Source: Pseudomonadota bacterium
GTDB taxonomy: Bacteria; Pseudomonadota; Gammaproteobacteria; Burkholderiales; Burkholderiaceae_C
NCBI GenBank assembly: GCA_018241265.1
Contig: JAFEEF010000028.1
Span: 1 to 55,206 of the forward strand
Reading direction: 5' to 3'
DNA length: 55,206 nt
Shown piece after piece: positions 1 to 12,256 of the stretch; position 1 is the stretch's first letter, and every line of letters starts with the position of its first letter. The notes beneath the pieces are model-generated. The model saw nothing but the letters and a program-made list of their open reading frames with translations. It had not been told where the DNA came from and did no database searches. The position numbers were made by a program, and so were the translations under genes.

Positions 1-2202
<2,202 letters not shown>

Positions 2203-2323
2203 GTCGCCGGAGCGAGGCCGGGCAACTTGCTCGCAGCTGCTGATCGACGCAGCGGCGGTACGGCCGTCTCGACGCTGGCAGTGGCGCCAACAGCGGCGCC
2301 GCGGCGCGTTATCCTGCTTGTCT

Positions 2324-4102
2324 ATGCAGGGTGAGCCATCGACCGAGGCCGGCGTCAGGCGCGAGCTGTTGCGCCTTGCACTGCATAACTCGGCCCGCAG
2401 CGTGCTGCTGCAGATGGCCGCGGTCGCCGTGATCGTGGTGATGGGCGCGAGCACGCAACGCTACGTCGCCGCGGCGTCGTGCGGCGCACTCGGGGCGGCC
2501 GTCGCGCTCTGGCGGCTCGCGATCTCGCGCCGCTACACCGTCAATCCCGACCTCGGCGAGGCGGCACTGCATCGCCTGCAGCACGAGCTCGAAGGCAACG
2601 CCGCGCTCGCCGGGGCGATGTGGGCGGTGGCGACGCTCTGCATCTACCCGGCGCTCGGCGGCACGATAGGCACGACCTACGCCGGCATGGTGTTCGGCTC
2701 GATCACCGTGGCGGCCTTCTTCATGACCCTGGTCGGTCGCTCGTTCGCGATCCTCGCCGGCATCCAGCTCGGCGCGCTGATCGTCGTGAGCCTGGCGAGC
2801 GATTCCGTGCGCTCGATCCCGCTGGCGGTGCTGGCGGCGATCTTCGGCCTGACGTTGTACCGCGCGTCGCGGGAGTTCCGCAGCACCGCGACGCGCGCGA
2901 TCCAGCACAGCCAGGAGGCCGACATCGCGAACGCGTCGCTGCAGCGCGCCAAGGAGTCGGCCGAGGCCGCCAACCTCGCGAAGTCGCAGTTCCTCGCGAC
3001 GATGAGCCACGAGATCCGGACGCCGATGAACGGCGTGCTGGGCGCGCTCGACCTGCTGCGCCGCTCGTCGCTCGACGCCGACCAGCGCCGTCTGGTGCGT
3101 ACCGCGTCGTCATCCGGCGCATCGCTGATGGCGATCCTCAACGACGTGCTCGACCATTCGAAGATCGAGGCCGGCAAGCTCAACCTGGTGCAGGCGCCGA
3201 TGTCGCTGCACGGCGTGGCGCAGTCGGTGGTCGCGCTGTTCCGCGCCAATGCCGAAGGCAAGGGGCTCGCGCTGATGCTGCGCATCGAGCCTCAGGTCGA
3301 GGACTGGGTGATCGGCGATTCGCAGCGTCTGAAGCAGGTGCTGCTCAACCTCGTCGGCAACGCGATCAAGTTCACCGAGCGCGGCCAGGTGTCGCTGCAC
3401 CTCGTGCCGCAGCGCGCCGCGAGCGGCTGGGCGCGCGTCACCTTCGAAGTGCGCGATTCCGGCATCGGCATTGCCGCCGAGGCGGTGCAGAGCCTGTTCC
3501 AGCCCTTCCATCAGATCGAGGTGCCGCGCAACAAGCGCGGCGGTACCGGGCTCGGCCTGGCGATCAGCCAGCGCATCGTCGAGGCGATGGGCGGCCGCAT
3601 CGAGGTCAACACGGACGCCGGCAAGGGCTCGTGCTTCGCCTTCACGCTGACCTTCGAGCGCGACCGCTCGCCGGTGCATGCGACGGCGAGCGACTCGGCG
3701 CTGGGCGCGCTCGACGAAGGCGAGGTGACGATGACCGGCTGCGTGATGGTCGTCGAGGACAACGACGTCAACCGCATGATCGCGCGCGAGGTGCTGATCT
3801 CGCTCGGGCTCGAGGTCGTCGAGGCCGCCGACGGCCGCCAGGCGCTCGCGCGCCTGGAGCGCGAGCCGGTGGACCTGATCCTGATGGACTGCCAGATGCC
3901 GGTGATGGACGGCTACGCCGCGACCGAGCGCATCCGCGCGCGCGAAGGCCAGCTCGGCCTGTCGCGCGTGCCGATCATCGCGCTGACCGCCAATGCGTTC
4001 GACGAGGACGCGATGCGTTCGCGCAGCGCCGGCATGGACGCGCACCTGGCCAAGCCCTACACGCGCGGGCAGTTGCGGGAGTTGCTGCGCGTCTGGCTGT
4101 GA
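2324..4102 (+). CDS. Hybrid sensor histidine kinase with receiver, RpfC-like candidate
   Basis: A membrane hybrid kinase of about 592 residues. Residues ~25-175 hold five to six hydrophobic segments with no obvious periplasmic domain, followed by a short coiled coil (~195-220). HisKA follows with the phospho-acceptor in [10 protein letters not shown] (His229), then HATPase ([39 protein letters not shown]) and a C-terminal receiver whose phospho-Asp is in [12 protein letters not shown] (Asp522), with the switch Thr in ALTANAF and Lys in AKPY. ATG at 2324 is preferred over an in-frame TTG at 2318; neither has a strong ribosome site. It converges with the rpfF-like gene with zero intergenic bases. 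In Xanthomonas rpfC and rpfF are also convergent, and RpfC also has a multi-pass input, HisKA, HATPase and REC. This protein lacks the C-terminal HPt of RpfC. The DSF-sensor role is inferred from position. Confidence 0.9.
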   Translation: MQGEPSTEAGVRRELLRLALHNSARSVLLQMAAVAVIVVMGASTQRYVAAASCGALGAAVALWRLAISRRYTVNPDLGEAALHRLQHELEGNAALAGAMWAVATLCIYPALGGTIGTTYAGMVFGSITVAAFFMTLVGRSFAILAGIQLGALIVVSLASDSVRSIPLAVLAAIFGLTLYRASREFRSTATRAIQHSQEADIANASLQRAKESAEAANLAKSQFLATMSHEIRTPMNGVLGALDLLRRSSLDADQRRLVRTASSSGASLMAILNDVLDHSKIEAGKLNLVQAPMSLHGVAQSVVALFRANAEGKGLALMLRIEPQVEDWVIGDSQRLKQVLLNLVGNAIKFTERGQVSLHLVPQRAASGWARVTFEVRDSGIGIAAEAVQSLFQPFHQIEVPRNKRGGTGLGLAISQRIVEAMGGRIEVNTDAGKGSCFAFTLTFERDRSPVHATASDSALGALDEGEVTMTGCVMVVEDNDVNRMIAREVLISLGLEVVEAADGRQALARLEREPVDLILMDCQMPVMDGYAATERIRAREGQLGLSRVPIIALTANAFDEDAMRSRSAGMDAHLAKPYTRGQLRELLRVWL

Positions 4103-5047
4103 TCACGCGAACGCGGCCCACTCCGTGATCCCCGTGCGCTCCTCGCCCCAGGCGCGGTCGAGCTCGATGCGCTTGATCTCCTCGACCGCACCCTCGAGCG
4201 AGCCGCCGGCCTTGCGCACCTGGGCGCGCGCCAGGCGCTCCATCAGGCGCAAGTCGCGGTCGGTCAGGGTCATCGCGGTCTCGGTCCAGTGCTCGACGAC
4301 TTCCATCAACGACTCGTAGGTGATCGGCTGGGCCATGCGGCGCGCCTGCAGCGCGGCCAGTGTGCCGCGCAGGCGCGGATGCACGCCGCGCAGCACGCGC
4401 TCGACCGACGCTTCGCCGTCGCCGTCGTCGACGACGAGGTCGACGAGGCGGCGCCGGTGGAGCTGCTCGGCGGTGTAGAGGCGCCCCGACAGGATCATCT
4501 CGTTGGCGACCGCGAAGCCCGCCTTGCGGATCGCGAACTGCCATGCGCCCATCCCGGGGAAGAGGTTGAACAGCACTTCGGGAAAGCCGGCCTGCGCGCT
4601 GCGCTCGAAGATGACCTTGTGGAACGGCATCACCGATTCGAGCCCGCCGCCCAGCGTGTCGCCCTGCACCAGCACGGTCGTGTGCACGCCGAGCTGCGAT
4701 GCGTTCTCCATCCACCACACCAGGTCGACGCAGCGCCGGCCGTAGAGCCTGAGCGAATCGACGTCGCGGGCGCGGATCAGCAGCACGAACAGCGACAGGT
4801 CGCCGCCGAAGTTGAAGACGCCTTGCACGTCCGACGTCATCACGAAGTGCTGGACGATGCCGGGGTGGTCGGCAATGTCGGCGAAGACGCGCTGCAGCTC
4901 GGCCATGGCCGCGAGGCTGTAGCACTGGATCGGCTTCACGCAGGTGCGCACCCGCAACGCCGCCAGCTCGTCGCTCCATTCGAGGCGGATGTACTTGTAA
5001 GGGCGCGCCAGCATCGCGGCCAGCGCGCTCCCCGGGTCTGACTTCAT
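4103..5047 (-). CDS. rpfF: DSF synthase, RpfF-type crotonase
   Basis: A 314-residue crotonase-fold enzyme of the RpfF family, which makes diffusible signal factor (cis-2-unsaturated fatty acids) through acyl-ACP dehydration and thioester hydrolysis. Family hallmarks seen: VFNFGGDLSLF (~78-87), the oxyanion-hole/active-site region LVQGDTLGGGLES with Glu137, and GFPEVLFNLFPGMGA with Glu157. The 20-residue spacing equals that of the two catalytic glutamates of Xanthomonas RpfF (Glu141/Glu161 as I recall). Further on are LSGRLYTAEQL and DRDLRLMERLARAQ, also RpfF-like rather than generic enoyl-CoA hydratase. The ATG at 5047 overlaps the stop of the upstream diiron-type gene (ATGA), so the two are translationally coupled. 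The frame stays open upstream, but that extension is arginine-rich shadow sequence. No RpfB or RpfG homologue lies in the window. Confidence 0.88.
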   Translation of the reverse strand: MKSDPGSALAAMLARPYKYIRLEWSDELAALRVRTCVKPIQCYSLAAMAELQRVFADIADHPGIVQHFVMTSDVQGVFNFGGDLSLFVLLIRARDVDSLRLYGRRCVDLVWWMENASQLGVHTTVLVQGDTLGGGLESVMPFHKVIFERSAQAGFPEVLFNLFPGMGAWQFAIRKAGFAVANEMILSGRLYTAEQLHRRRLVDLVVDDGDGEASVERVLRGVHPRLRGTLAALQARRMAQPITYESLMEVVEHWTETAMTLTDRDLRLMERLARAQVRKAGGSLEGAVEEIKRIELDRAWGEERTGITEWAAFA

Positions 5048-5718
5048 ATGGCTTCGAACATCCGGGTGAAGTGATGGAAATTGACCAGCGTCGACTCGAC
5101 CACGGCGTCGCGCGCCGGATCGTCGTCGGCAATCGTGTTCAGCACTTTGCGCAGTTCCGCCATATGTTCGACGTCCATCGTCGCGTGCGAGCTGATGAAG
5201 GAGATGCCGCGCTCTCCTTCGAGCAGCAGGGACTCCTTGATCGCTGCAGAAAACGTGCCGCCGTAGACGGACGCGATGACCTCGAGCGTGTACATCATGC
5301 CGAGCACCGAGCAGGGATGGCGCCGATCGGCGGACCAGTAGTTGTAGCCCGACAGCGCCAGCGTGTGCGGTGACGGCTGGTAAGCCTCGGTCACGGCGCG
5401 CCCGACGCCGATCGCTTCGAGGTCGTTGCGCACCCATTCCTCGTGGCCCGACTCCTCATGCATGTGCTCGTAGAGGAAGTAGCGGATCTGGGCATGGCTG
5501 TCGGGCATGCGGCTCGCAGCGGCCGCGCACACCGGATTGAAATGCCACACCACGTGGTAGAGCTCCAGCAGCAGGTGTCGATAGCGCTCCACCGGCATGC
5601 CGTTGGCGACGGCGTCGAGCACCACGGGATTGGTCTCGAAGTCGCGCCGCGCCTCGTCGGTGCGGCTCACGAGATCGGCGAAGAAAGGCAGCATGCGCGA
5701 AGGCTCCGGCAAGGACAT
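5044..5718 (-). CDS. Heme-oxygenase-like (putative diiron) oxidase
   Basis: A soluble helical protein of 224 residues belonging to the TenA/heme-oxygenase-like fold (iron-containing redox enzyme family). It shows the complete ligand pattern of heme-oxygenase-like diiron oxidases: E-x6-H at Glu52/His59 (ELYHVVWH), Glu146 in MMYTLEVIAS, and H-x3-D-x2-H at His178/Asp182/His185 (SSHATMDVEH). A second acidic/His helix (HMHEESGHEEW, ~85-95) may line the pocket. Characterised members of this superfamily (UndA, CADD, SznF, BesC) oxidise fatty acids, tyrosine or amino-acid nitrogens; the substrate here is unknown. ATG at 5718 (MSLPEPSR), with CAAGG just upstream, is preferred over an in-frame GTG at 5745. 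Its stop overlaps the rpfF start by 4 bp, so a role in DSF synthesis, modification or turnover is a reasonable inference. It is probably the first gene of the two-gene operon. Confidence 0.82.
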   Translation of the reverse strand: MSLPEPSRMLPFFADLVSRTDEARRDFETNPVVLDAVANGMPVERYRHLLLELYHVVWHFNPVCAAAASRMPDSHAQIRYFLYEHMHEESGHEEWVRNDLEAIGVGRAVTEAYQPSPHTLALSGYNYWSADRRHPCSVLGMMYTLEVIASVYGGTFSAAIKESLLLEGERGISFISSHATMDVEHMAELRKVLNTIADDDPARDAVVESTLVNFHHFTRMFEAI

Positions 5719-5865
5719 CCTTGTTCTCTCAGGCGGGCGCAGCACGCGCCCCGTTCCACTCTAGCGAACCATGGACATCCCCGACATAGCGAGGCCTTAC
5801 AGGTGCGACGTCGTGCCCGGCACCGCACGGCGATGCAGCGTCATCGCCGCGTCGGTGTGACTTCC

Positions 5866-5871
5866 TACAAT
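5866..5871 (+). promoter_or_regulatory. Candidate -10 box for argJ
   Basis: TACAAT lies 61 bases upstream of the argJ ATG inside the 214-bp divergent spacer shared with the diiron-protein/rpfF operon. A start about 7 bases further on would give a leader of roughly 55 bases. No convincing -35 hexamer sits 16-18 bases upstream, so this is tentative. No distinct promoter could be assigned to the divergent operon. Confidence 0.35.
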
Positions 5872-5932
5872 CCGTCGCGCCCGTTCGGCCCCCGAAACCG
5901 ATCGACCCCGTCCACCACCACGCGAGCCGCCC

Positions 5933-7162
5933 ATGCCCGTCCATCTGCAAGCCCCGGACCCGACCGCCCTGCAACCCGTGGCCGGCGTCGAACTCGGCAT
6001 CGCGATGGCCGGCGTGCGCAAGGCCGGCCGGCGCGATCTGTGCGTGATGACGCTCGCAGAAGGCTCGACGGTGGCCGGCGTGTTCACCCGAAACCGCTTC
6101 TGCGCCGCGCCGGTGCAGGTCTGCCGCGAGCATCTGGCGGCGGCCCCGGGCGTGCGCGCGCTCGTCGTCAACACCGGCAACGCCAATGCAGGCACCGGCG
6201 CCGACGGCCTGGCGCGGGCGCGTGCGACGTGCAGCGCGCTGGCGTCGCGGCTCGGCCTCGCGCCCGAGCAGGTGCTGCCGTTCTCGACCGGCGTGATCAT
6301 GGAGACGCTGCCGGTCGATCGCATCGAAGCCGGCCTGCCGGCCGCCATCGCCGACCTGGCGGCCGACCATTGGGGCGCCGCGGCCGAAGCGATCATGACG
6401 ACCGACACCGTCGCGAAGGCCGCGTCGCGCACGATCGAGATCGACGGCCGCGCGGTCCACGTCACCGGCATCGCCAAGGGCGCCGGGATGATCCGGCCCA
6501 ACATGGCCACGATGCTGGGCTTCGTCGCGACCGATGCGGCGATCGCGCCCGCGCTCCTGCAGCCGCTGCTCGCCGAAGCCGCGGATCGCTCGTTCAATCG
6601 CATCACGGTCGACGGCGACACGTCGACCAACGATTCGTTCATGCTCGCCGCGACGCACCGGGCCGGCCATGCGCCGATCACGTCGCTCGACAGCGCTGCC
6701 GGCCGGCGATTGAAGGATGCGTTGATCGAGGTCGCGCAGCAGCTTGCCCAGGCCATCGTGCGCGACGGCGAAGGCGCCACCAAGTTCATCACCGTGCAGG
6801 TCGACGGCGGCGCGAACGAGCACGAATGCCGCCAGGTCGCCTATGCGATCGCCCATTCGCCGCTCGTCAAGACGGCGTTCTTCGCGAGCGATCCGAACCT
6901 CGGCCGCATCCTCGCGGCGGTCGGCTATGCCGGCATCGACGACCTCGACCAGGGGCTGATCGACCTCTACCTCGACGACGTGCACGTCGCCGAGCGTGGC
7001 GGCCGGCGTCCGTCGTACCGCGAAGAGGACGGTCAGCGCGTGATGAAGCAGAGCGAGATCACGGTGCGCGTCGACCTGCACCGCGGCGCGGCGTCGACCA
7101 CGGTGTGGACCTGCGACTTCAGCTACGACTACGTGAAGATCAACGCCGACTACCGGAGTTGA
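5933..7162 (+). CDS. argJ: Bifunctional ornithine acetyltransferase / N-acetylglutamate synthase ArgJ
   Basis: ArgJ transfers the acetyl group from N-acetylornithine to glutamate, and can also acetylate glutamate from acetyl-CoA, in the cyclic arginine pathway of the cytoplasm. The 409-residue protein has the usual length. It shows the N-terminal core ([26 protein letters not shown]), the STGVIME segment and the self-cleavage region [16 protein letters not shown]. The precursor splits before Thr193, which becomes the N-terminal nucleophile of the beta chain. The beta chain carries [12 protein letters not shown] and [11 protein letters not shown], and the C-terminus ends in [12 protein letters not shown] as in homologues. 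It starts with ATG at 5933 and has a weak ribosome site. It stands alone in transcription direction, between the rpfF module and a 456-bp non-coding stretch. Confidence 0.97.
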   Translation: MPVHLQAPDPTALQPVAGVELGIAMAGVRKAGRRDLCVMTLAEGSTVAGVFTRNRFCAAPVQVCREHLAAAPGVRALVVNTGNANAGTGADGLARARATCSALASRLGLAPEQVLPFSTGVIMETLPVDRIEAGLPAAIADLAADHWGAAAEAIMTTDTVAKAASRTIEIDGRAVHVTGIAKGAGMIRPNMATMLGFVATDAAIAPALLQPLLAEAADRSFNRITVDGDTSTNDSFMLAATHRAGHAPITSLDSAAGRRLKDALIEVAQQLAQAIVRDGEGATKFITVQVDGGANEHECRQVAYAIAHSPLVKTAFFASDPNLGRILAAVGYAGIDDLDQGLIDLYLDDVHVAERGGRRPSYREEDGQRVMKQSEITVRVDLHRGAASTTVWTCDFSYDYVKINADYRS

Positions 7163-7244
7163 GCCGAAGCCGCGCTCGGCTCGGCGATCGCGACTTCATC
7201 ATCGATTCAGTGGATGCGGCGCGACGCCGCACCGTGTCGATGCC

Positions 7245-7273
7245 TTGCGCGTTCGCGGGCGCACCGTTAGCAT
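7245..7273 (+). promoter_or_regulatory. Candidate sigma70 promoter
   Basis: TTGCGC (7245-7250) and TAGCAT (7268-7273) are separated by exactly 17 bases. Each box keeps only part of the consensus (TTG; TA..AT). A start near 7280 would give the MFS gene a leader of about 340 bases that includes the hairpin at 7500-7529. Confidence 0.3.
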
Positions 7274-7499
7274 GCCTGCCTGCTCTTCCGAACCGCCCAT
7301 GAATGCCCTGCATAGTCGCCGATCCGTCACCGCTGCCCGCGGTGCGATGCGCGCGGCTGTCCGGGTCGGCGCAGGCATCGCCTGCACGTCGGGCCGCGCA
7401 CCGATCGGGCGCATCCCGTCGCCGCCGGTAACCGGCGTCCGCGGGTCGTTCAAGCGGTACGCCGCCGCGCATTAGCTCTCCTCGGCTCTGCTTCGAACA

Positions 7500-7529
7500 G
7501 GAGCTCCGCTGAGGGAATCAGCGGACTCC
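7500..7529. other. Hairpin upstream of the MFS gene
   Basis: An inverted repeat: TCCGCTGA (7505-7512), loop GGGAA, TCAGCGGA (7518-7525). It is extended by GGAG (7500-7503) pairing with CTCC (7526-7529) across a one-base bulge at 7504. No T-run follows on either strand, so it looks less like an intrinsic terminator than a leader structure or operator. Its centre is about 104 bases before the MFS start codon. Confidence 0.5.
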
Positions 7530-7618
7530 GGGCCTTACCGCTCCTGCCGTTCGCTGCATCGGGTCCAACGACCCGCCAGGGCATCCCACCGGTGCCCGCC
7601 GAGAACAGAAAGAACGCC

Positions 7619-8947
7619 ATGAAAACGTGGCTGCCATCGATCCGAAGACTGAAAGCCGCCGCCATCGAACGCTTCGCGCCGGCCGACGGCGACCTGCTGC
7701 GCGACCGCGCCTACCGGCGCCTGTGGTCGTCGATCCTGATCAGCTCGCTCGGCGGGCAGGTGACGCTGCTGGCGCTGCCGCTGACCGCGGCGCTGCTGCT
7801 GCACGCGACGCCGACGCAGATGGGCCTCCTGACGTCGATGGAGATCCTGCCGTTCGTGCTGCTCTCGTTGCCGTCCGGCGTCTGGCTCGACCGTGTGAAG
7901 AAGCTGCCGGTCTACGTCGCCGGCGAGCTGTCGCTCGGCTTCATCGTCGCCAGCGTGCCGCTCGCCTGGCGGCTGGGCTGGCTGTCGATGGGCTGGATGT
8001 ACGGCGTGTCGTTCCTCGTCGGCTGCGTCTACACGATCGCCGGCAGCGCGTCGCAGATCGTGCTGACCCAGGTGGTCGCGCGCGAGCGGCTGGTCGAGGC
8101 GCACGCGAAGAACGCGCTCGCGAGTTCGGGCTCGGAGGTCGTCGGTCCCGGGCTGGCCGGTGCGCTGATCAAGGCGGTCGGGGCACCGATCGCGCTGCTC
8201 GTCGATGCCGCACTGCTGGTCATCTCGACCGCGATCCTGCGCGGCATCGTCGTCCGCGAGGAACGTCGGCAGCAGGCCGATGCGCACTTCTGGCGCGACC
8301 TGAAGGCGGGCGTGCGTTTCGTCGCCGGGAATCGCCTGCTGGTCGCGCTGGCTTGTGCCGTCGGCGTCTGGCAGATGTGCCAGAACGCCGCGATCGTCGT
8401 GCAGATCCTCTTTGCGACACGCACGCTCGGGCTCGGCGAGCAGGGCATCGGCCTCAGCTACATCGGCATGGGCTGCGGCACGGTGATCGCGAGCCTCGTC
8501 GGACACCGCATCAGCCGGCGCATCGGGCCGGGGCCCTGCCTGACGATCGGCTTTGCGATCTGCGGCGCCGGCTGGCTGATGCTGTCGTTCGCGCCGGCGA
8601 CGCGCTGGGGCATCGCGGCGTTCCCGCTGATGCTGATGTGCTATGCGACCGGCGCGGTGCTGGTGTTCATCAACTTCCTGGCGTTGCGCCAGGCGGTGAC
8701 GCCCGAGCCGCTGCTCGGCCGCATGACGAGCACGATGCGCTGGCTGATCTTGCTGCCCGCCGGCCCGGGCGCGCTGATCGGCGGCTGGCTCGGCGAGCAT
8801 GTCGGGCTGCGGGCGTCGCTGGCGTTCGCGGGCGGATGCGCGCTGCTGCTCGCGATCGTCGCATCGCGCGTCGCGGCGATCCGCGGCGTGCGCGAGCTGC
8901 CCAAGCCCGACGCGGCGCCGGCGCGGGCCGCATTCGATCCCACTTGA
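7619..8947 (+). CDS. MFS exporter of the EntS-like type
   Basis: A major facilitator superfamily protein of 442 residues in the inner membrane. It has about 12 hydrophobic segments starting near residue 35 and the loop 2-3 motif GVWLDRVKKLPVYV, a variant of the MFS GxxxDRxGRR signature. Sequences such as VGPGLAGALIKAVGAPIALLVD resemble the EntS/MFS_3 group, whose members export siderophores, macrolides or other small molecules. The substrate cannot be deduced. ATG 7619, with AGAAAGA upstream, is preferred over an in-frame GTG at 7592. The GNAT acetyltransferase gene follows after 10 bases, so the two are probably co-transcribed; an export plus acetylation pair could be a detoxification unit, which is inference. 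Confidence 0.85.
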   Translation: MKTWLPSIRRLKAAAIERFAPADGDLLRDRAYRRLWSSILISSLGGQVTLLALPLTAALLLHATPTQMGLLTSMEILPFVLLSLPSGVWLDRVKKLPVYVAGELSLGFIVASVPLAWRLGWLSMGWMYGVSFLVGCVYTIAGSASQIVLTQVVARERLVEAHAKNALASSGSEVVGPGLAGALIKAVGAPIALLVDAALLVISTAILRGIVVREERRQQADAHFWRDLKAGVRFVAGNRLLVALACAVGVWQMCQNAAIVVQILFATRTLGLGEQGIGLSYIGMGCGTVIASLVGHRISRRIGPGPCLTIGFAICGAGWLMLSFAPATRWGIAAFPLMLMCYATGAVLVFINFLALRQAVTPEPLLGRMTSTMRWLILLPAGPGALIGGWLGEHVGLRASLAFAGGCALLLAIVASRVAAIRGVRELPKPDAAPARAAFDPT

Positions 8948-8957
8948 GGACGACACG

Positions 8958-9551
8958 ATGGATCCACTGCTGATCGACTTCCCCGAGCGCATCGAGACCG
9001 ACCGCCTGATCCTGCGCAGCGCCCGCCCGGGTGACGGTCCTGCGGTCAACGCGGCGGTGCTCGAGACGCTCGACGATCTGCGCCCCTACATGCCGTGGGC
9101 GCAGGCTGCACCGACGCTGGAGGCTTCGGAGACCGACGTGCGCCGCATGTACGGCAAGTTCGCCCTGCGCCAGGACATGCCGCTCCTGATGTTCGAGCGC
9201 GGCCTGGACGGATGCGAAGGCCTGTATGCCGGCGGTACCGGCCTGCATCGCATCGATTGGGCAGTGCCGCGCTTCGAGATCGGCTACTGGTGCCGGCGCT
9301 CGCGGCAGCGCCGCGGCTACGTCGCCGAAGCGGTAGTGGCGCTGTCGCACTTCGCGTTCGAGACGCTGGGCGCGCGACGCGTCGAGATCCGCATGGACGA
9401 CCGCAACGAGCCGAGCTGGCGCGTCGCCGAGCGCGCCGGCTACACGCTCGAAGGCGTGCTGCGCCAGGACAGCCTGTCGCCGAGCGGCGAGCCGCGCGAC
9501 ACGCGGGTCTATGCCAAGGTGCGCGGCATCGAGTTCACGATGGCCTCATGA
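8958..9551 (+). CDS. GNAT family N-acetyltransferase (RimJ/RimL type)
   Basis: A 197-residue acetyl-CoA dependent acyltransferase. It opens with the RimJ/RimL-type ETDRLILRSARPGDG segment (~11-25) and has the acetyl-CoA pyrophosphate loop RQRRGYVAEAV (~115-125). It ends with the family's ERAGYTLEGVLR block (~158-169). The targets of this subgroup are N-terminal amines of ribosomal proteins or small molecules; the substrate here is unknown. The start at 8958 has GAGGA 6 bases upstream and lies 10 bases after the MFS stop. The 3' end overlaps the convergent ugpQ by 6 bases. Confidence 0.88.
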   Translation: MDPLLIDFPERIETDRLILRSARPGDGPAVNAAVLETLDDLRPYMPWAQAAPTLEASETDVRRMYGKFALRQDMPLLMFERGLDGCEGLYAGGTGLHRIDWAVPRFEIGYWCRRSRQRRGYVAEAVVALSHFAFETLGARRVEIRMDDRNEPSWRVAERAGYTLEGVLRQDSLSPSGEPRDTRVYAKVRGIEFTMAS

Positions 9552-10291
9552 CGCTGCGGGCGCGAACCGATCGACCGCATCGGTGATGATGCCGTCGATC
9601 CCGATCGCGATCAGCCGTTGCGCCTCGTCGGCATCGTTGACGGTATAGACCAGCGCCCGCATGCCGGCGCCGTGGATCTGCGCGATCCGCCGCTCGTCCA
9701 TCAGCCGGTAGTTGGTGACGACCGCGACGCAGCCCAGCGCGCGCGCTTCATCGAGCCAGGTCGCGCGCAGCTCGTCGAGCAGCAGCCCGCGCGGCAGCGC
9801 GGGCGCGCCATCGCGTGCGCCTTCGAGCGCCGGCGGCTCGAATGACGTCAGCAGCGGCTGCACGGCCTGGCCGGCCCAGAGCCGCTCGGCGGCGCGTGCG
9901 ACGGCCTCGCCGGTCATGCGCGCCACGCCCGGCGACGGCTTGATCTCGACGTTGAGCGCATGGCCGTTGCGCATGCAGTGGCGGGCGATCGCCTCGAAGG
10001 TCGGCAAGGGCTCGCCGGCGTAGCCGCGGCTGTGCCACCCGCCGGCATCGAGCTGCGACAGCGCTGCCCAGTCGAGCGCGCCGGCCGCGCCCTGGCCGGA
10101 CGTCGTGCGTTCGAGCGTGCTGTCGTGGAGCAGGAACGGCACGCCGTCCGCGCTCAGCTTCACGTCGCATTCGTAGGCGCGGTAGCCGTGGCTCGCGCCG
10201 AGGCGAAACGCCGCCAGCGTGTTCTCCGGCGCCAGCTTGCCGGCGCCGCGGTGCGCGATCCAGCGCGGATAGGGCCAGTGCGGCATCGTCA

Positions 10292-10292
<1 letters not shown>
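9546..10292 (-). CDS. ugpQ: Glycerophosphodiester phosphodiesterase UgpQ
   Basis: A cytoplasmic GDPD of 248 residues that hydrolyses glycerophosphodiesters to sn-glycerol-3-phosphate plus an alcohol. Signatures seen: IAHRGAGKLAPENTLAAF (~12-29; catalytic His, Arg, Glu and Asn), YECDVKLSADGVPFLLHDSTLERTT in pieces (the metal-binding Glu/Asp and the second catalytic His), VEIKPSPG, and VYTVND/GIDGIITD near the C-terminus. Its ATG at 10292 shares its A with the last base of the ugpC stop (TGATG), so translation is coupled; a second in-frame ATG lies at 10286. It is the last gene of ugpBAECQ, the same order as in E. coli. Confidence 0.95.
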
Positions 10293-11365
<1,073 letters not shown>

Positions 11366-11402
11366 GTGCTGTTCTCGGATTCCTGCGGCGCCGCGCGCAG
11401 GC

Positions 11403-12254
11403 TCACTTCTCTGTGTCGACCAGGCCTTTGACGAACCAGCGCTGCATCAGCATCACGACGAGCGCCGGCGGCACCATCGCGAGCACCGCGGTCGCCATCA
11501 CGAGCTGCCATTCGATCGCCGCATCGCCGCCCGCGCCGATGCTGCGCTTCAGGCCCAGCACGATCGGGTACATGTCTTCGTTGGTCGTGACCAGCAGCGG
11601 CCAGAGGTACTGGTTCCAGCCGTAGATGAACTGGATCACGAACAGCGCCGCGATGTTGGTCACCGACAGCGGCAAGAGCACGTCGCGCAGGAAGCGCAGC
11701 GGGCCGGCGCCGTCGATGCGCGCCGCCTCGGCGAGCTCGTCGGGCACGGTCAGGAAGAACTGCCGGAACAGGAAGGTCGCGGTGGCCGAGGCGATCAGCG
11801 GCAGGATCAGCCCGCCGTAGCTGTTCAGCAGCCCGAGGTCGGAGACCACTTTGTAGGTCGGCGAGATGCGCACCTCGACCGGCAACATCAAGGTGATGAA
11901 GATCATCCAGAAGAAGAAGTTCCGCCCCGGGAAGCGGAAGTAGACGATCGCGAATGCCGACAGCAGCGAGATCGTGATCTTGCCGACCGTCACGCCGATC
12001 GCCATCACGAACGTAACCCACAGCATGTGGCCCATCGGCGAGACGCCGGTGTTGTCGCCGCTGCCGTACAGCACGCTGTGCATGTTGCGGAAGAACTCGG
12101 TGCCCGGCACGAGCGACATCGGCACCTGGCGCATCTGCTCGCTGCTCTGCGTGCTGGCGATGAAGGTCACGTAGATCGGGAACACGATCACCGCGACCCC
12201 GACGATCAGCACGAGGTGCGAGAAGAAGGTCAGCAGGGGGCGCCGTTCGACCAT
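11403..12254 (-). CDS. ugpE: Glycerol-3-phosphate ABC permease UgpE
   Basis: One of the two membrane channel subunits of the Ugp importer, 283 residues with about six membrane segments. The coupling EAA loop appears as [20 protein letters not shown] (~190-209). The start [10 protein letters not shown] at 12254 lies 2 bases after the ugpA stop, typical for a coupled permease pair. The segment after the first membrane helix ([20 protein letters not shown]) matches the periplasmic loop of UgpE/MalG-type subunits. Confidence 0.95.
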   Translation of the reverse strand: MVERRPLLTFFSHLVLIVGVAVIVFPIYVTFIASTQSSEQMRQVPMSLVPGTEFFRNMHSVLYGSGDNTGVSPMGHMLWVTFVMAIGVTVGKITISLLSAFAIVYFRFPGRNFFFWMIFITLMLPVEVRISPTYKVVSDLGLLNSYGGLILPLIASATATFLFRQFFLTVPDELAEAARIDGAGPLRFLRDVLLPLSVTNIAALFVIQFIYGWNQYLWPLLVTTNEDMYPIVLGLKRSIGAGGDAAIEWQLVMATAVLAMVPPALVVMLMQRWFVKGLVDTEK

Positions 12255-12256
12255 GA

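Larger units (their letters stand above)
7163..7618. other. 456-bp stretch without a convincing gene
   Basis: Between argJ and the MFS gene. It holds a possible sigma70 promoter (TTGCGC at 7245-7250, 17-base spacer, TAGCAT at 7268-7273) and, near its 3' end, a strong hairpin (7500-7529). An open frame from ATG 7299 to 7475 would encode 58 basic, low-complexity residues. I see no family resemblance and no ribosome site, so I do not call it a gene. The region may serve as a long leader for the exporter gene or may hold a small RNA. Confidence 0.5.

Noticed and set aside
5048-5437. In-frame 130-residue N-terminal extension of the rpfF-like gene
   Set aside because: It lies wholly inside the diiron-protein gene on the same strand in another frame, is Arg/His-rich, and RpfF homologues begin near ATG 5047.
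7299-7475. Possible 58-residue gene between argJ and the MFS gene
   Set aside because: Basic low-complexity product, no ribosome site and no recognisable relatives.
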